A stretch of 5,217 bases of DNA, taken from Anaerolineae bacterium. Its GTDB lineage: Bacteria > Chloroflexota > Anaerolineae > Aggregatilineales > Aggregatilineaceae. Location: the NCBI GenBank assembly GCA_020848665.1, contig JADLHR010000047.1, positions 1-5,217 on the forward strand, in the 5' to 3' direction. The notes under the pieces are model-generated. The model ran no database searches and was not told the origin of the DNA. It worked only from the letters and a program-made list of their open reading frames with translations. The translations under genes and the position numbers were made by a program. Positions 1-5,217 of the stretch are shown piece after piece (position 1 is the first letter of the stretch; every line of letters begins with the position of its first letter).

Positions 1-123
1 TCGCTCCCGTTATCCAGCGCAATGAGTGAGTCCGGCGCGCCGAGCGTGGGCCGGGCTAATCAGGGTGGCACCACGGGCTGATCACGCTCGTCCCTGAACG
101 CCAAGGGGACGGGCGTTTTGATT
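1..123 (+). promoter_or_regulatory. T-box riboswitch, 3' part (stem III, antiterminator/terminator), upstream of trpB2
   Basis: A T-box leader binds a specific tRNA and lets transcription continue only when that tRNA is uncharged. The conserved T-box sequence AGGGTGGCACCACG lies at 62-75. The antiterminator can be drawn exactly: 60-65 pairs with 92-97 (helix A1), 73-75 pairs with 89-91 (helix A2), and the seven-base bulge 66-72 starts with TGGC, which would pair with the tRNA 3' end. The same 89-95 strand is used by the competing terminator, so the two folds exclude each other. A stem at 32-36/50-54 fits the stem III position. Stem I, with the specifier codon, lies before the window. The bulge base C69 calls for a tRNA with discriminator G, as in bacterial tRNA-Trp, which agrees with the trpB-like gene downstream but is not unique to Trp. 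The T-box identity is seen in the sequence; Trp specificity is inferred. Confidence 0.88.
85..123 (+). terminator. T-box intrinsic terminator (attenuator)
   Basis: Positions 85-94 pair with 106-115 (core GTCCC/GGGAC, with one G-T pair at 88/112). The loop is about 95-105 and a short T run follows at 116-119. Forming this hairpin consumes 89-95, which the antiterminator also needs, so it is the off state of the switch. The T run is short (TTTTG), so termination may be only partial. Confidence 0.8.
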
Positions 124-165
124 CCCCTGCCCCGGCGCGACACTCACCCGCTCATTGGTCTACGC

Positions 166-172
166 AGAGGAG
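166..172 (+). promoter_or_regulatory. Ribosome binding site of trpB2 (decides the start)
   Basis: AGAGGAG ends six bases before the ATG at 179. The open frame extends upstream to a TTG at 155, but that codon has no comparable Shine-Dalgarno sequence and would place this site inside the coding region. The ATG at 179 is therefore the start. Confidence 0.85.
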
Positions 173-178
173 TTCATC

Positions 179-1573
179 ATGGTCGACAAGCTGCACACCA
201 AGTACGTGCTCGACGAGTCCGAGATGCCGCGCGCATGGTACAACATCGTGCCGGATCTGCCGCGCCCGCTGTCGCCGGTGCTGCATCCGGGCACGCAGCA
301 ACCAATCGGGCCAGACGACCTCGCGCCACTGTTCCCGATGGCGCTGATCATGCAGGAAGTCAGCGCCGAGCGGTATATCGAGATTCCCGACCCGGTGCGC
401 CGCGTCTACGCCCAGTGGCGACCCAGCCCGCTCTATCGCGCACGCCGCCTGGAACAGGCGCTCGATACGCCCGCCCGCATCTATTACAAGTACGAAGGCG
501 CCAGCCCGGTCGGCAGCCACAAGCCGAACACCGCCGTCGCGCAGGTCTTCTACAACCGCGAGGAGGGTGTGCGCAAGATCGCGACCGAGACCGGCGCGGG
601 CCAGTGGGGGTCCTCCCTGGCGATGGCGGGCGCGTTCTTCGGCGTCGAGATCGAAGTTTTCATGGTGAAAGTCAGCTATCACCAGAAACCGTTTCGTCGC
701 AGCATGATGCAGGCGTATGGCGCGACCGTCCACGCCAGCCCGACCGACCTCACCCAGGCGGGGCGCTCGATCCTGGCGCAGAATCCCGACAACATGGGCA
801 GCCTGGGAATCGCGATCAGCGAGGCGGTCGAGCGTGCGGCAACCAGCGGCGGCCAGATCAAATACTCGCTCGGCAGCGTGCTGAACCACGTCCTGCTGCA
901 CCAAACTGTTGTCGGCGAGGAGACGCTGCTTCAGATGGCGCAGGCGGACGACTATCCCGACGTGGTGATCGGCTGCGCGGGCGGCGGCAGCAACATGGCC
1001 GGGCTGATCATCCCCTTCGTGCGCGAGGCGCGCGCGAAGGGCCTGGCGACGCGTTTCCTGGCCGCCGAGCCAGCCGCCTGCCCCAGCATGACGCGCGGCG
1101 TCTACACCTACGATTTCGGCGACACAGTCGGAATGACGCCGCTGATCAAGATGCACACGCTCGGCCACGACTTCATGCCGCCCGGCATCCACGCCGGGGG
1201 GCTGCGCTATCACGGCATGGCGCCGATCATGTCGCTGCTGCATGACGAAGGGATCGTCGAGGCGCAGGCGTATCACCAGAACGCGATTTTCGCGGCGGCA
1301 GTCGAGTTCACCCGCGCCGAGGGGATTGTCCCTGCGCCGGAGAGCGCGCACGCCATCCGCGCCGCGATGGACGAGGCGCTTGAGGCCAGGGAAGCCGGCC
1401 AGGAGCGCGTGATCCTGTTCAACCTGAGCGGGCACGGCCATTTTGACATGGCTTCGTATGACGCGTTCTTCGAGGGCAAGCTCGAAGATTACGAGTACCC
1501 GGTCGAAGCCGTCCGCGCGGCGCAGGCGCGTATGCCGAAGGTGGACGAGGCGGCGATCATGGGCGGCGATTAA
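179..1573 (+). CDS. trpB2: TrpB-like (TrpB2) pyridoxal-phosphate-dependent tryptophan synthase beta chain
   Basis: Complete 464-residue fold-type II PLP enzyme of the TrpB2/TrpB-related group. The family condenses indole with serine (or O-phosphoserine in some members) to make tryptophan in the cytoplasm. Visible signatures are the SHKPN motif with the PLP-binding lysine at K115, the ETGAGQWG segment just after it, the glycine-rich phosphate-binding GCAGGGSN at 265-272, the TrpB2-type HAGGLRYHG at 338-346, the catalytic-domain PAPES with E388, and LSGHGHFD at 416-423, whose serine contacts the pyridine ring. The long N-terminal extension and the length are typical of TrpB2; ordinary TrpB is nearer 400 residues. 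No trpA or other trp gene lies next to it, consistent with TrpB2 working alone or salvaging indole. A T-box leader precedes it, so tRNA-Trp charging probably controls it, and a terminator follows directly, suggesting a single-gene transcript. Family assignment is firm; the physiological role is inferred. Confidence 0.95.
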   Translation: MVDKLHTKYVLDESEMPRAWYNIVPDLPRPLSPVLHPGTQQPIGPDDLAPLFPMALIMQEVSAERYIEIPDPVRRVYAQWRPSPLYRARRLEQALDTPARIYYKYEGASPVGSHKPNTAVAQVFYNREEGVRKIATETGAGQWGSSLAMAGAFFGVEIEVFMVKVSYHQKPFRRSMMQAYGATVHASPTDLTQAGRSILAQNPDNMGSLGIAISEAVERAATSGGQIKYSLGSVLNHVLLHQTVVGEETLLQMAQADDYPDVVIGCAGGGSNMAGLIIPFVREARAKGLATRFLAAEPAACPSMTRGVYTYDFGDTVGMTPLIKMHTLGHDFMPPGIHAGGLRYHGMAPIMSLLHDEGIVEAQAYHQNAIFAAAVEFTRAEGIVPAPESAHAIRAAMDEALEAREAGQERVILFNLSGHGHFDMASYDAFFEGKLEDYEYPVEAVRAAQARMPKVDEAAIMGGD

Positions 1574-1597
1574 GCGCGCGCCGATATAAGGACCGGA

Positions 1598-1623
1598 GGG
1601 CGGACCGAGGTCCGCCCGTTTCT
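1598..1623 (+). terminator. Rho-independent terminator after trpB2
   Basis: GGGCGGAC (1598-1605) pairs perfectly with GTCCGCCC (1610-1617) around the tetraloop CGAG. A weak T-rich tail, GTTTCT, follows. It lies 25 bases after the trpB2 stop and supports a single-gene transcript. Confidence 0.75.
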
Positions 1624-1654
1624 ATGCACACAGCGACACAACAACGGACCGGGC

Positions 1655-1768
1655 TTGCCCGCCCCCTACGAGGAAGCTAATTGCAGCGTCGAGGGGGCTG
1701 TCCCCGAAGAATACGCGGGGGACACCATCGGCGATCTGGCGATGATCCTGGACGCCGCTTCGGGCTGA
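1655..1768 (+). pseudogene. Relic of an elongation factor G-like C-terminal domain
   Basis: No intact gene is present here, but frame 2 reads through to a TGA at 1766 and includes EEANCSVEGAVPEEYAGDTIGDL (split here as EEANCSVEGAV and PEEYAGDTIGDL; codons 1670-1738). This lines up without gaps with the conserved domain V segment of EF-G, LEP-I-M-x-VEV-x-x-PEEY-x-GD-x-IGDL. In EF-G this segment continues at once into N-x-RRGQI. Here the frame instead continues for nine codons to the stop, and a possible continuation, SRGQIV, appears in frame 1 at 1783-1800. There is no plausible start codon or ribosome site upstream, and the rest of the roughly 690-residue protein is missing. I read it as a decayed or transposed fragment. 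The alignment is from memory of the family; the twelve-residue PEEY...IGDL match is the strong part and the second segment is weak. Confidence 0.4.
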
Positions 1769-1800
1769 CGGCGCGCTCAGCGAGCCGGGGGCAGATCGTG

Positions 1801-1820
1801 CTAGAGCGTGTTATGCACTT
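1801..1820 (+). repeat. Left terminal inverted repeat of the MITE-like element
   Basis: CTAGAG-CG-TGTTATGCACTT. Its reverse complement recurs at 1972-1991 with only the two central bases changed. The inner twelve bases, TGTTATGCACTT, are a perfect inverted match. Confidence 0.8.
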
Positions 1821-1971
1821 GTGCACCGGGTAAAGTCCCCCATCCCCCGGCCCCTTGCCCCCAAAATGAGGGAAGGGGAGACCGCCCTGTTTTTTTCCTT
1901 CCCTCGTTCCGGGGGAAGGAACCGACCGGAGGTCGGAAGGATGGGGGGGATGGCCTGGAAACCAGACCACG

Positions 1972-1991
1972 AAGTGCATAACAGCCTCTAG
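1972..1991 (-). repeat. Right terminal inverted repeat of the MITE-like element
   Basis: AAGTGCATAACA-GC-CTCTAG, inverted partner of 1801-1820. The terminal CTAG at 1988-1991 also supplies the TAG stop codon of the minus-strand hydrolase (1988-1990, read on the minus strand). Confidence 0.8.
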
Positions 1992-2731
1992 CCGCCCGGC
2001 CGGTGCGCGTCGCGGGGCGCCCTTCCGCTGCGCAGGTGATCAAGCCGGGTTTGGAGCGTGGCGGGCACGTCGGGGCAGCGGCTGGCATAATTCGCCTGCG
2101 GAAACGTCTCCAGCAGATGCTGCACCAGCTCAACCGTGACCGGCAGCGGGGCATCGTGACCGGGCACGATCACATCTGCCTGCGACACGATGCGCGCGAT
2201 ACTGCGCCACGTCTCGACAATCTGAAGCGGCCCATAGCCGTTCGGCCAGAAGTAGGCCCATTCTCTGAGCCACGCCGCGCCCAGCACTGCATCGCCAGCC
2301 ACCCAGACGCGCTTCCCCTCGGTGTCCTCGAAATGCAGAGTTTCCTGCGAGGGGTGGTGGCCGGGGCTGGCTTCCGCCCCGATCGCCGCGAACACTTCAC
2401 CCCGCGCGACCGTCCGGAAGGGGCGGAAGCGCGGCGACGGCACGCTCTCCGGCAGGCGGAGCAGATGATCGGCGTGCAGGTGCGTCACGAACACGGCGCC
2501 AATGTCCTCAATCGACGCGCCAAGCTGATCGAGCGTCTGCACCGCCTGGAGGTACCCCGCCGAGGTGAAGCATGGATCGATCATCAGCGTGTTATTAGCC
2601 TGGGGCGGCGCGCCTGCCGGCCAGATCAGCGTCGTCGTGCAGCGATGCTCAAGCTCCGTCCGCACGCTGCCGTCCGGCTGGAGCGGCAACTGCCCGCTTT
2701 GCAGGATGGCCCAGGAGAACTGTGACGACAT
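1988..2731 (-). CDS. Metallo-beta-lactamase-fold hydrolase
   Basis: Complete 247-residue protein of the MBL-fold zinc hydrolase superfamily, in the glyoxalase II/lactonase-like group. The full set of dinuclear metal ligands is present: THLHADH at 83-89 (H84, H86, D88, H89), PGHH at 123-126 supplying the third-motif histidine, D147 in VAGDAV, and H192 in VPGHD. The segment NTLMIDP around residues 47-53 is the usual early strand with its aspartate. No signal peptide is seen, so it is probably cytoplasmic. Such enzymes hydrolyse thioesters, lactones or similar bonds; the substrate cannot be told from sequence. The start is supported by GGAGG at 2743-2739 with seven bases to the ATG. The gene is transcribed toward trpB2 and has no partner genes. 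The stop codon sits inside the terminal CTAG of the adjoining repeat element, and the C-terminal tail (RAPRDAHRPGG) looks unstructured. Confidence 0.9.
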   Translation of the reverse strand: MSSQFSWAILQSGQLPLQPDGSVRTELEHRCTTTLIWPAGAPPQANNTLMIDPCFTSAGYLQAVQTLDQLGASIEDIGAVFVTHLHADHLLRLPESVPSPRFRPFRTVARGEVFAAIGAEASPGHHPSQETLHFEDTEGKRVWVAGDAVLGAAWLREWAYFWPNGYGPLQIVETWRSIARIVSQADVIVPGHDAPLPVTVELVQHLLETFPQANYASRCPDVPATLQTRLDHLRSGRAPRDAHRPGG

Positions 2732-2890
2732 TGGCTTTCCTCCAGCGGCAGCGCAGCAAAATCCGCGCTGGCGCTTGCCGCTTCACGCCGGCGCCGGGAG
2801 CCGTGTGCGCAGGCTTTCGCTGATCCAGGTGGTCCAGTCCAGAGTATACAGAATCGGAACCGGAACGCCTTTTCTTCAGGCGAATCAGCC
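2732..2890. other. Gap upstream of the hydrolase gene: RBS and possible promoter
   Basis: On the minus strand, GGAGG at 2743-2739 is the ribosome site of the MBL gene. A possible minus-strand -10, TATACT, occupies 2848-2843 without a recognisable -35, and would give a leader of roughly 105 nt. The leader includes the perfect palindrome CCGGCGCCGG at 2788-2797, which may just fold as a hairpin. I see no gene, no known riboswitch and no repeat here. Confidence 0.35.
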
Positions 2891-2920
2891 TTGACGCGAG
2901 GACGCGCTGCATGGTAGAAT
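2891..2920 (+). promoter_or_regulatory. Sigma-70-type promoter of tRNA-Glu
   Basis: TTGACG (2891-2896) and TAGAAT (2915-2920) are separated by 18 bases, each one mismatch from the housekeeping consensus. Initiation would fall near 2927, only a few bases before the mature tRNA 5' end at 2934. Confidence 0.75.
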
Positions 2921-2933
2921 CGCGCGTCACTCA

Positions 2934-3006
2934 GCCCCCATCGTCTAGAGGACCAGGACGTGGCCCTTTCAAGGCCAAGACAGGAGTTCGAATCTCCTTG
3001 GGGGCA
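2934..3006 (+). tRNA. tRNA-Glu (anticodon UUC)
   Basis: A complete 73-nt cloverleaf. The acceptor arms GCCCCCA (2934-2940) and TGGGGGC (2999-3005) pair over all seven positions. The D arm holds GTCTAGAGG...AGGAC, and the anticodon stem TGGCC/GGCCA (2961-2965/2973-2977) encloses CTTTCAA with anticodon TTC at 2968-2970. The T arm AGGAG/CTCCT encloses TTCGAAT. The arrangement matches bacterial tRNA-Glu, including its short variable region. The discriminator is A3006 and CCA is not encoded (TCAG follows), so the end must be added by CCA-adding enzyme. It reads GAA and GAG codons and, in many bacteria, also feeds tetrapyrrole synthesis. It stands alone between its own promoter and terminator. Confidence 0.97.
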
Positions 3007-3011
3007 TCAGC

Positions 3012-3041
3012 GGCTCCGGTCTGTTCACCGGGGCCTTTTTG
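3012..3041 (+). terminator. Rho-independent terminator after tRNA-Glu
   Basis: GGCTCCGGT (3012-3020) pairs with ACCGGGGCC (3027-3035), nine pairs with one G-T, around a six-base loop. TTTTT follows at 3036-3040. A strong intrinsic terminator only a few bases past the tRNA. Confidence 0.88.
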
Positions 3042-3057
3042 TTGCTCATGCCGCGAG

Positions 3058-3086
3058 TTGACAGGTTGTACGAGTGACGGTATCAA
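3058..3086 (+). promoter_or_regulatory. Sigma-70-type promoter of the MFS gene
   Basis: A perfect -35 TTGACA (3058-3063), a 17-base spacer and a -10 TATCAA (3081-3086, four of six matches). Transcription would start near 3093, about 40 bases before the GTG at 3132. This rules against the in-frame GTG at 3087, which would lie at or before the transcription start. Confidence 0.65.
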
Positions 3087-3116
3087 GTGGCTGCCGCACC
3101 AGCGCAGCGCCGCTCC

Positions 3117-3122
3117 GAAGGA
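3117..3122 (+). promoter_or_regulatory. Ribosome binding site of the MFS gene
   Basis: GAAGGA sits nine bases before the GTG at 3132. The earlier in-frame GTG at 3087 has no such site, so this motif together with the promoter position decides the start. Confidence 0.6.
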
Positions 3123-3131
3123 CGGGCTATC

Positions 3132-4322
3132 GTGTCAAAACGCATCATCCTGATCGTGTCGTGCCTCTCTTTTTTCGCGCTCGGCTGGCTGGCTGCGGTG
3201 CTCGGCCCGGCGATGAACGACCTGGCCGAGCAGAACAGCGCGGCGCTGTCGGCGGTTGGCGCGGTGTTTCTGCTCACGTTTCTTGGCGGGCTGCCGGCCC
3301 AGGCGGTCGCGGGGATGGTCAGCGATCGTTACGGTCAGCGTCCGGTGTTGATCGCCGGTGCGGTGCTGTTGGGGTTGAGCGCCTTCGGCATCTCGCTTAG
3401 CCCGGCCCTGACATTGACGCTGTCCTTCAGCCTGATCTGGGGCCTCGGCTTCGGCACGCTCGACATCGGTCACAACGTCCTGATCGCGGAGCTGTACGCC
3501 GCGCGCGTCAACGTCATGAACCTGCTGCACGTTTTCTTCGGAGTTGGCGCGGTTGTCAGCCCGGCGGTCGCGGGCCTGAGCCTGGAGCTGTGGGACTCGG
3601 CGCTGCCTGCGGTGTGGATCGGCGGTGGGCTGATGTTGGCGACGCTGCCGTTCGTCTACCGGCTGCCACGCGGGCGCGCGCGGCGCGAGGCTCCGGCTTC
3701 CGGCGAGGCGCACGCCAGGTTCAGCTACCGGCAGCCGCTGCTGTGGTTGTTCGGGACGGTGATGATGGTCTATGTCGGGATCGAGATCGGCGTGGGTGGA
3801 TGGGCGCAGCCCTATCTGGAACGCACGACGACGCTCAGCCCCAGCACGGCGGCGCTGGCAACCTCTGGCTTCTGGCTGGCGCTGACGGCGAGTCGGATGG
3901 TGATCGCCCTGATCGGCGGGCGCATGACCTCAACGCAGGTGTTGTGGTTCGCAGTACTGATTTCGGCGGTGGGCGGCGGCCTGCTCGCCGTCTCGACCGG
4001 CAGCGCGGCGCTATCGATCGTGGCGGTGCTGATCGCGGGCTTCGGCTTCGGGCCGGTTTACCCGACAATCATCGTTATCCTGACGACGCTGTTCCGGGAA
4101 GCGCCGGGCAGGGCGGCCAGCGTCGCGGCGATCATGGGCGGCATCGGCGGCGGAGTCATCCCCTGGGTGCAGGGCATCCTGCTGGACCGGGTCAGCCCGG
4201 AAGCGAGCGTGCTGTTTGTCGGCGTGGGCGCGGTGCTGATGGCAGGGCTGTGGGGCGTTGTCTCGCGCCGCACAAGGCACGCTCAGATCGGGACCAGCCA
4301 CTCGCGCCGGATGGCCGCGTAG
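3132..4322 (+). CDS. Major facilitator superfamily transporter
   Basis: A 396-residue inner-membrane protein with about twelve hydrophobic segments in two halves. Six lie within residues 4-176, a basic cytoplasmic loop (PRGRARREAP) spans about 178-200, and six lie within 202-378. The MFS motif A is GMVSDRYGQR at 61-70, between helices 2 and 3. The segments LDIGHN (110-115), NLLHVFFGVGA (130-140) and YVGIEIGVGGW (214-224) resemble the fucose/glucose permease-like (FucP/GlcP) branch, which suggests proton-coupled uptake of a sugar or related solute. That substrate is a guess; drug or other efflux remains possible. It starts with GTG, chosen from the ribosome site and promoter. It has its own promoter and no cotranscribed neighbour, although the aminopeptidase follows 86 bases later in the same direction. 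The size is usual for the family and nothing looks broken. Confidence 0.9.
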   Translation: MSKRIILIVSCLSFFALGWLAAVLGPAMNDLAEQNSAALSAVGAVFLLTFLGGLPAQAVAGMVSDRYGQRPVLIAGAVLLGLSAFGISLSPALTLTLSFSLIWGLGFGTLDIGHNVLIAELYAARVNVMNLLHVFFGVGAVVSPAVAGLSLELWDSALPAVWIGGGLMLATLPFVYRLPRGRARREAPASGEAHARFSYRQPLLWLFGTVMMVYVGIEIGVGGWAQPYLERTTTLSPSTAALATSGFWLALTASRMVIALIGGRMTSTQVLWFAVLISAVGGGLLAVSTGSAALSIVAVLIAGFGFGPVYPTIIVILTTLFREAPGRAASVAAIMGGIGGGVIPWVQGILLDRVSPEASVLFVGVGAVLMAGLWGVVSRRTRHAQIGTSHSRRMAA

Positions 4323-4339
4323 CGCCCCCCTCTCTCTCG

Positions 4340-4348
4340 TGGTATAGT
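4340..4348 (+). promoter_or_regulatory. Possible extended -10 promoter of the aminopeptidase
   Basis: TGGTATAGT has the TG-N-TATAAT form of an extended -10 element, with one mismatch in the hexamer. There is no good -35 at 17 bases. It would start transcription near 4355, between the transporter stop (4322) and the aminopeptidase start (4409). No terminator hairpin is evident between the two genes, so read-through is also possible. Confidence 0.4.
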
Positions 4349-4408
4349 GCGGAACAACCGTTAATCCTGGGCCGCGCTGGCCCTGCCGAAGGAGAAGCCG
4401 CCCACCCA

Positions 4409-5217
4409 ATGATTGAACGCTTTGCTTCTGAACTGGCGCACATTCTGACCGCGTATTCCAGCCCGGTCCAGCCCGGCGAGATGGTGACGATCGCCGGCAA
4501 CATCGAGACCGCCGGGCCGCTGATCGAGGCGCTGGTCGCGGCGGTGCTGGCGCGGGGCGGCTTCCCAAACGTGCAGGCCGCCGCCCCGATCTCACCCGAT
4601 TACACGCCCTATTTTGAGCTGCTCCTGCGCGAGGCAAACGACGCGCAGCTTGATCACCTCGACTCGACCGTGATGCACTGGGTTAACGCTTCCGACGCGC
4701 TGTTCTTCGTCAAGGCGCCCGCCAACACCAAGGCGCTGTCGGGCGTGGACCCGGCGCGGCTGGCGCGCTATCGCCGCACCACCCAACCCTTCGGCGAGAC
4801 CTATCTCGACCGCTACGCCCAGGGCAAGCTGCGCTGGACCGTCTGCGCGTGGCCGACGCAGGCCCTTGCCCAGACCGCCGAGATGGGTCTGCGCGCTTAT
4901 CGTGAGTTTGTCTACGCAGCGTGCGGGCTGGATCAGCCAGACCCGGTCGCCTATTGGCAAGGCTTTCGCGAGATGCAGGACCGTCTGGTCGAGTGGCTGA
5001 AGGGCAAATCACACGTCGAGGTGCGCGGTCCCGGCATCGACCTGAGCTTTGAGTACGACGGGCGCCCCTGGGTCAACTGCGACGGGCAGTTGAATTTTCC
5101 CGACGGCGAGATTTTCACCTCGCCGGTCGAAGACTCGGTGAATGGCACCGTCGCGTTCAACTACCCGTCGGTCTACCAGGGTTACGAAGTCGAGGGCGTG
5201 CGGCTGCGCTTTGAGCA
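4409..5217 (+). CDS. M29-family aminopeptidase, N-terminal part (cut by window edge)
   Basis: The first 269 codons of a cytoplasmic metallo-aminopeptidase of the AmpS/aminopeptidase T (M29) family, which removes N-terminal residues from peptides using two metal ions. The start MIERFASELAHILTAYSSPVQPGEMV is typical of the family (written here as MIERFASELAHIL and TAYSSPVQPGEMV). The N-terminal Rossmann-like domain is followed by the diagnostic FPDGEIFTSPVEDSVNG, whose E234 corresponds to the first metal-ligand glutamate. The remaining ligands (Glu, His, His/Asp) would lie beyond the window; the family is usually 370-415 residues. The ATG has AAGGAG at 4389-4394, a rather long 14 bases away. 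No other start in this frame is better placed. The right end is open and nothing in the visible part is broken. Confidence 0.9.
   Translation, partial: MIERFASELAHILTAYSSPVQPGEMVTIAGNIETAGPLIEALVAAVLARGGFPNVQAAAPISPDYTPYFELLLREANDAQLDHLDSTVMHWVNASDALFFVKAPANTKALSGVDPARLARYRRTTQPFGETYLDRYAQGKLRWTVCAWPTQALAQTAEMGLRAYREFVYAACGLDQPDPVAYWQGFREMQDRLVEWLKGKSHVEVRGPGIDLSFEYDGRPWVNCDGQLNFPDGEIFTSPVEDSVNGTVAFNYPSVYQGYEVEGVRLRFE

Larger units (their letters stand above)
1801..1991. mobile_element. MITE-like non-coding element with 20-nt terminal inverted repeats
   Basis: The 191-bp segment starts with CTAGAGCGTGTTATGCACTT (1801-1820) and ends with AAGTGCATAACAGCCTCTAG (1972-1991). These are inverted copies matching at 18 of 20 positions; only the central CG/GC pair differs. 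If the outer CTAG on each side is the duplicated target, the repeats proper are about 16 nt. Between them there is no convincing coding frame. The interior is low-complexity and rich in C or G runs, with local hairpins: 1868-1876 with 1897-1905, 1922-1927 with 1931-1936, and 1952-1958 with 1962-1968. No transposase is present, so movement would need one in trans. A CTAG (YTAR) or TA target would suit an IS5-family transposase, but that assignment is an inference. The right end overlaps the stop codon of the minus-strand hydrolase. Confidence 0.65.

Noticed and set aside
155..178. Upstream TTG start for trpB2
   Set aside because: It would put the strong AGAGGAG Shine-Dalgarno inside the coding region. 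The ATG at 179 is ideally spaced from it.
152..1441. Long minus-strand open frame (429 codons) opposite trpB2, and a 375-codon plus frame at 118-1245
   Set aside because: Both are out-of-frame shadows of a GC-rich gene. Their translations are arginine/alanine-rich with no recognisable motifs, while the trpB2 frame carries every catalytic signature.
1677..2154. Minus-strand frames of about 100-117 codons across the repeat element
   Set aside because: They run through the inverted repeats and C/G runs, are rich in Pro, Arg and Gly, overlap the hydrolase 3' end and have no ribosome site.
2003..2725. A 240-codon plus-strand frame opposite the MBL-fold gene
   Set aside because: The minus-strand frame has all the metal ligands and a good ribosome site; the plus frame has neither motifs nor an RBS.
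3087..3131. Upstream GTG start for the MFS transporter
   Set aside because: It directly abuts the -10 hexamer, lies before the predicted transcription start and lacks a ribosome site. The GTG at 3132 has both.
3135..3713. A 192-codon minus-strand frame within the transporter
   Set aside because: Its translation is rich in Arg, Gln and Ala without motifs, as expected for the complement of hydrophobic codons. The plus frame is a clear MFS protein.
1..5217. CRISPR array, phage, plasmid, toxin-antitoxin or defence genes
   Set aside because: I found no regularly spaced direct repeats, integrase, transposase gene, or recognisable defence protein on either strand. The mobile signal is limited to the non-coding element at 1801-1991.

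Overview
The window is GC-rich bacterial DNA. It most resembles a Chloroflexota (Anaerolineae-like) genome. That is an inference from the combination of a T-box leader, a stand-alone TrpB2-type enzyme, GC-rich interspersed repeat DNA and the flavour of the proteins; no single feature proves it.

Layout. Positions 1-123 are the 3' end of a T-box riboswitch: stem III, an antiterminator carrying the canonical T-box sequence, and a competing terminator. It leads into a complete trpB2-like gene (179-1573) that ends in its own hairpin terminator (1598-1623). The roughly 400 bases after it hold no intact gene. They contain a degraded fragment resembling the C-terminal domain of elongation factor G (about 1655-1768), followed by a 191-bp element bounded by 20-nt inverted repeats (1801-1991). 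The outermost CTAG of this element contains the stop codon of the next gene. On the minus strand is a complete metallo-beta-lactamase-fold hydrolase (2731-1988). A self-contained tRNA-Glu(UUC) unit follows on the plus strand, with promoter, tRNA and terminator (2891-3041). Next is a major facilitator superfamily transporter (3132-4322) with its own strong promoter, then the first 269 codons of an M29-family aminopeptidase (4409 to the window edge).

How the genes relate. These are mostly separate transcription units, not one operon or island. The most informative link is regulatory. The T-box sits directly before a tryptophan-synthase-beta paralogue, and its UGGC bulge fits a tRNA with discriminator base G, as tRNA-Trp has. 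This suggests that uncharged tRNA-Trp switches on trpB2. No trpA or other trp gene is visible. The transporter, hydrolase and peptidase look like housekeeping or accessory metabolism with unknown substrates. No defence system, CRISPR array, phage or plasmid module is visible. The points most worth following are the T-box/trpB2 pairing, the MITE-like element inserted at a stop codon, and the EF-G relic.
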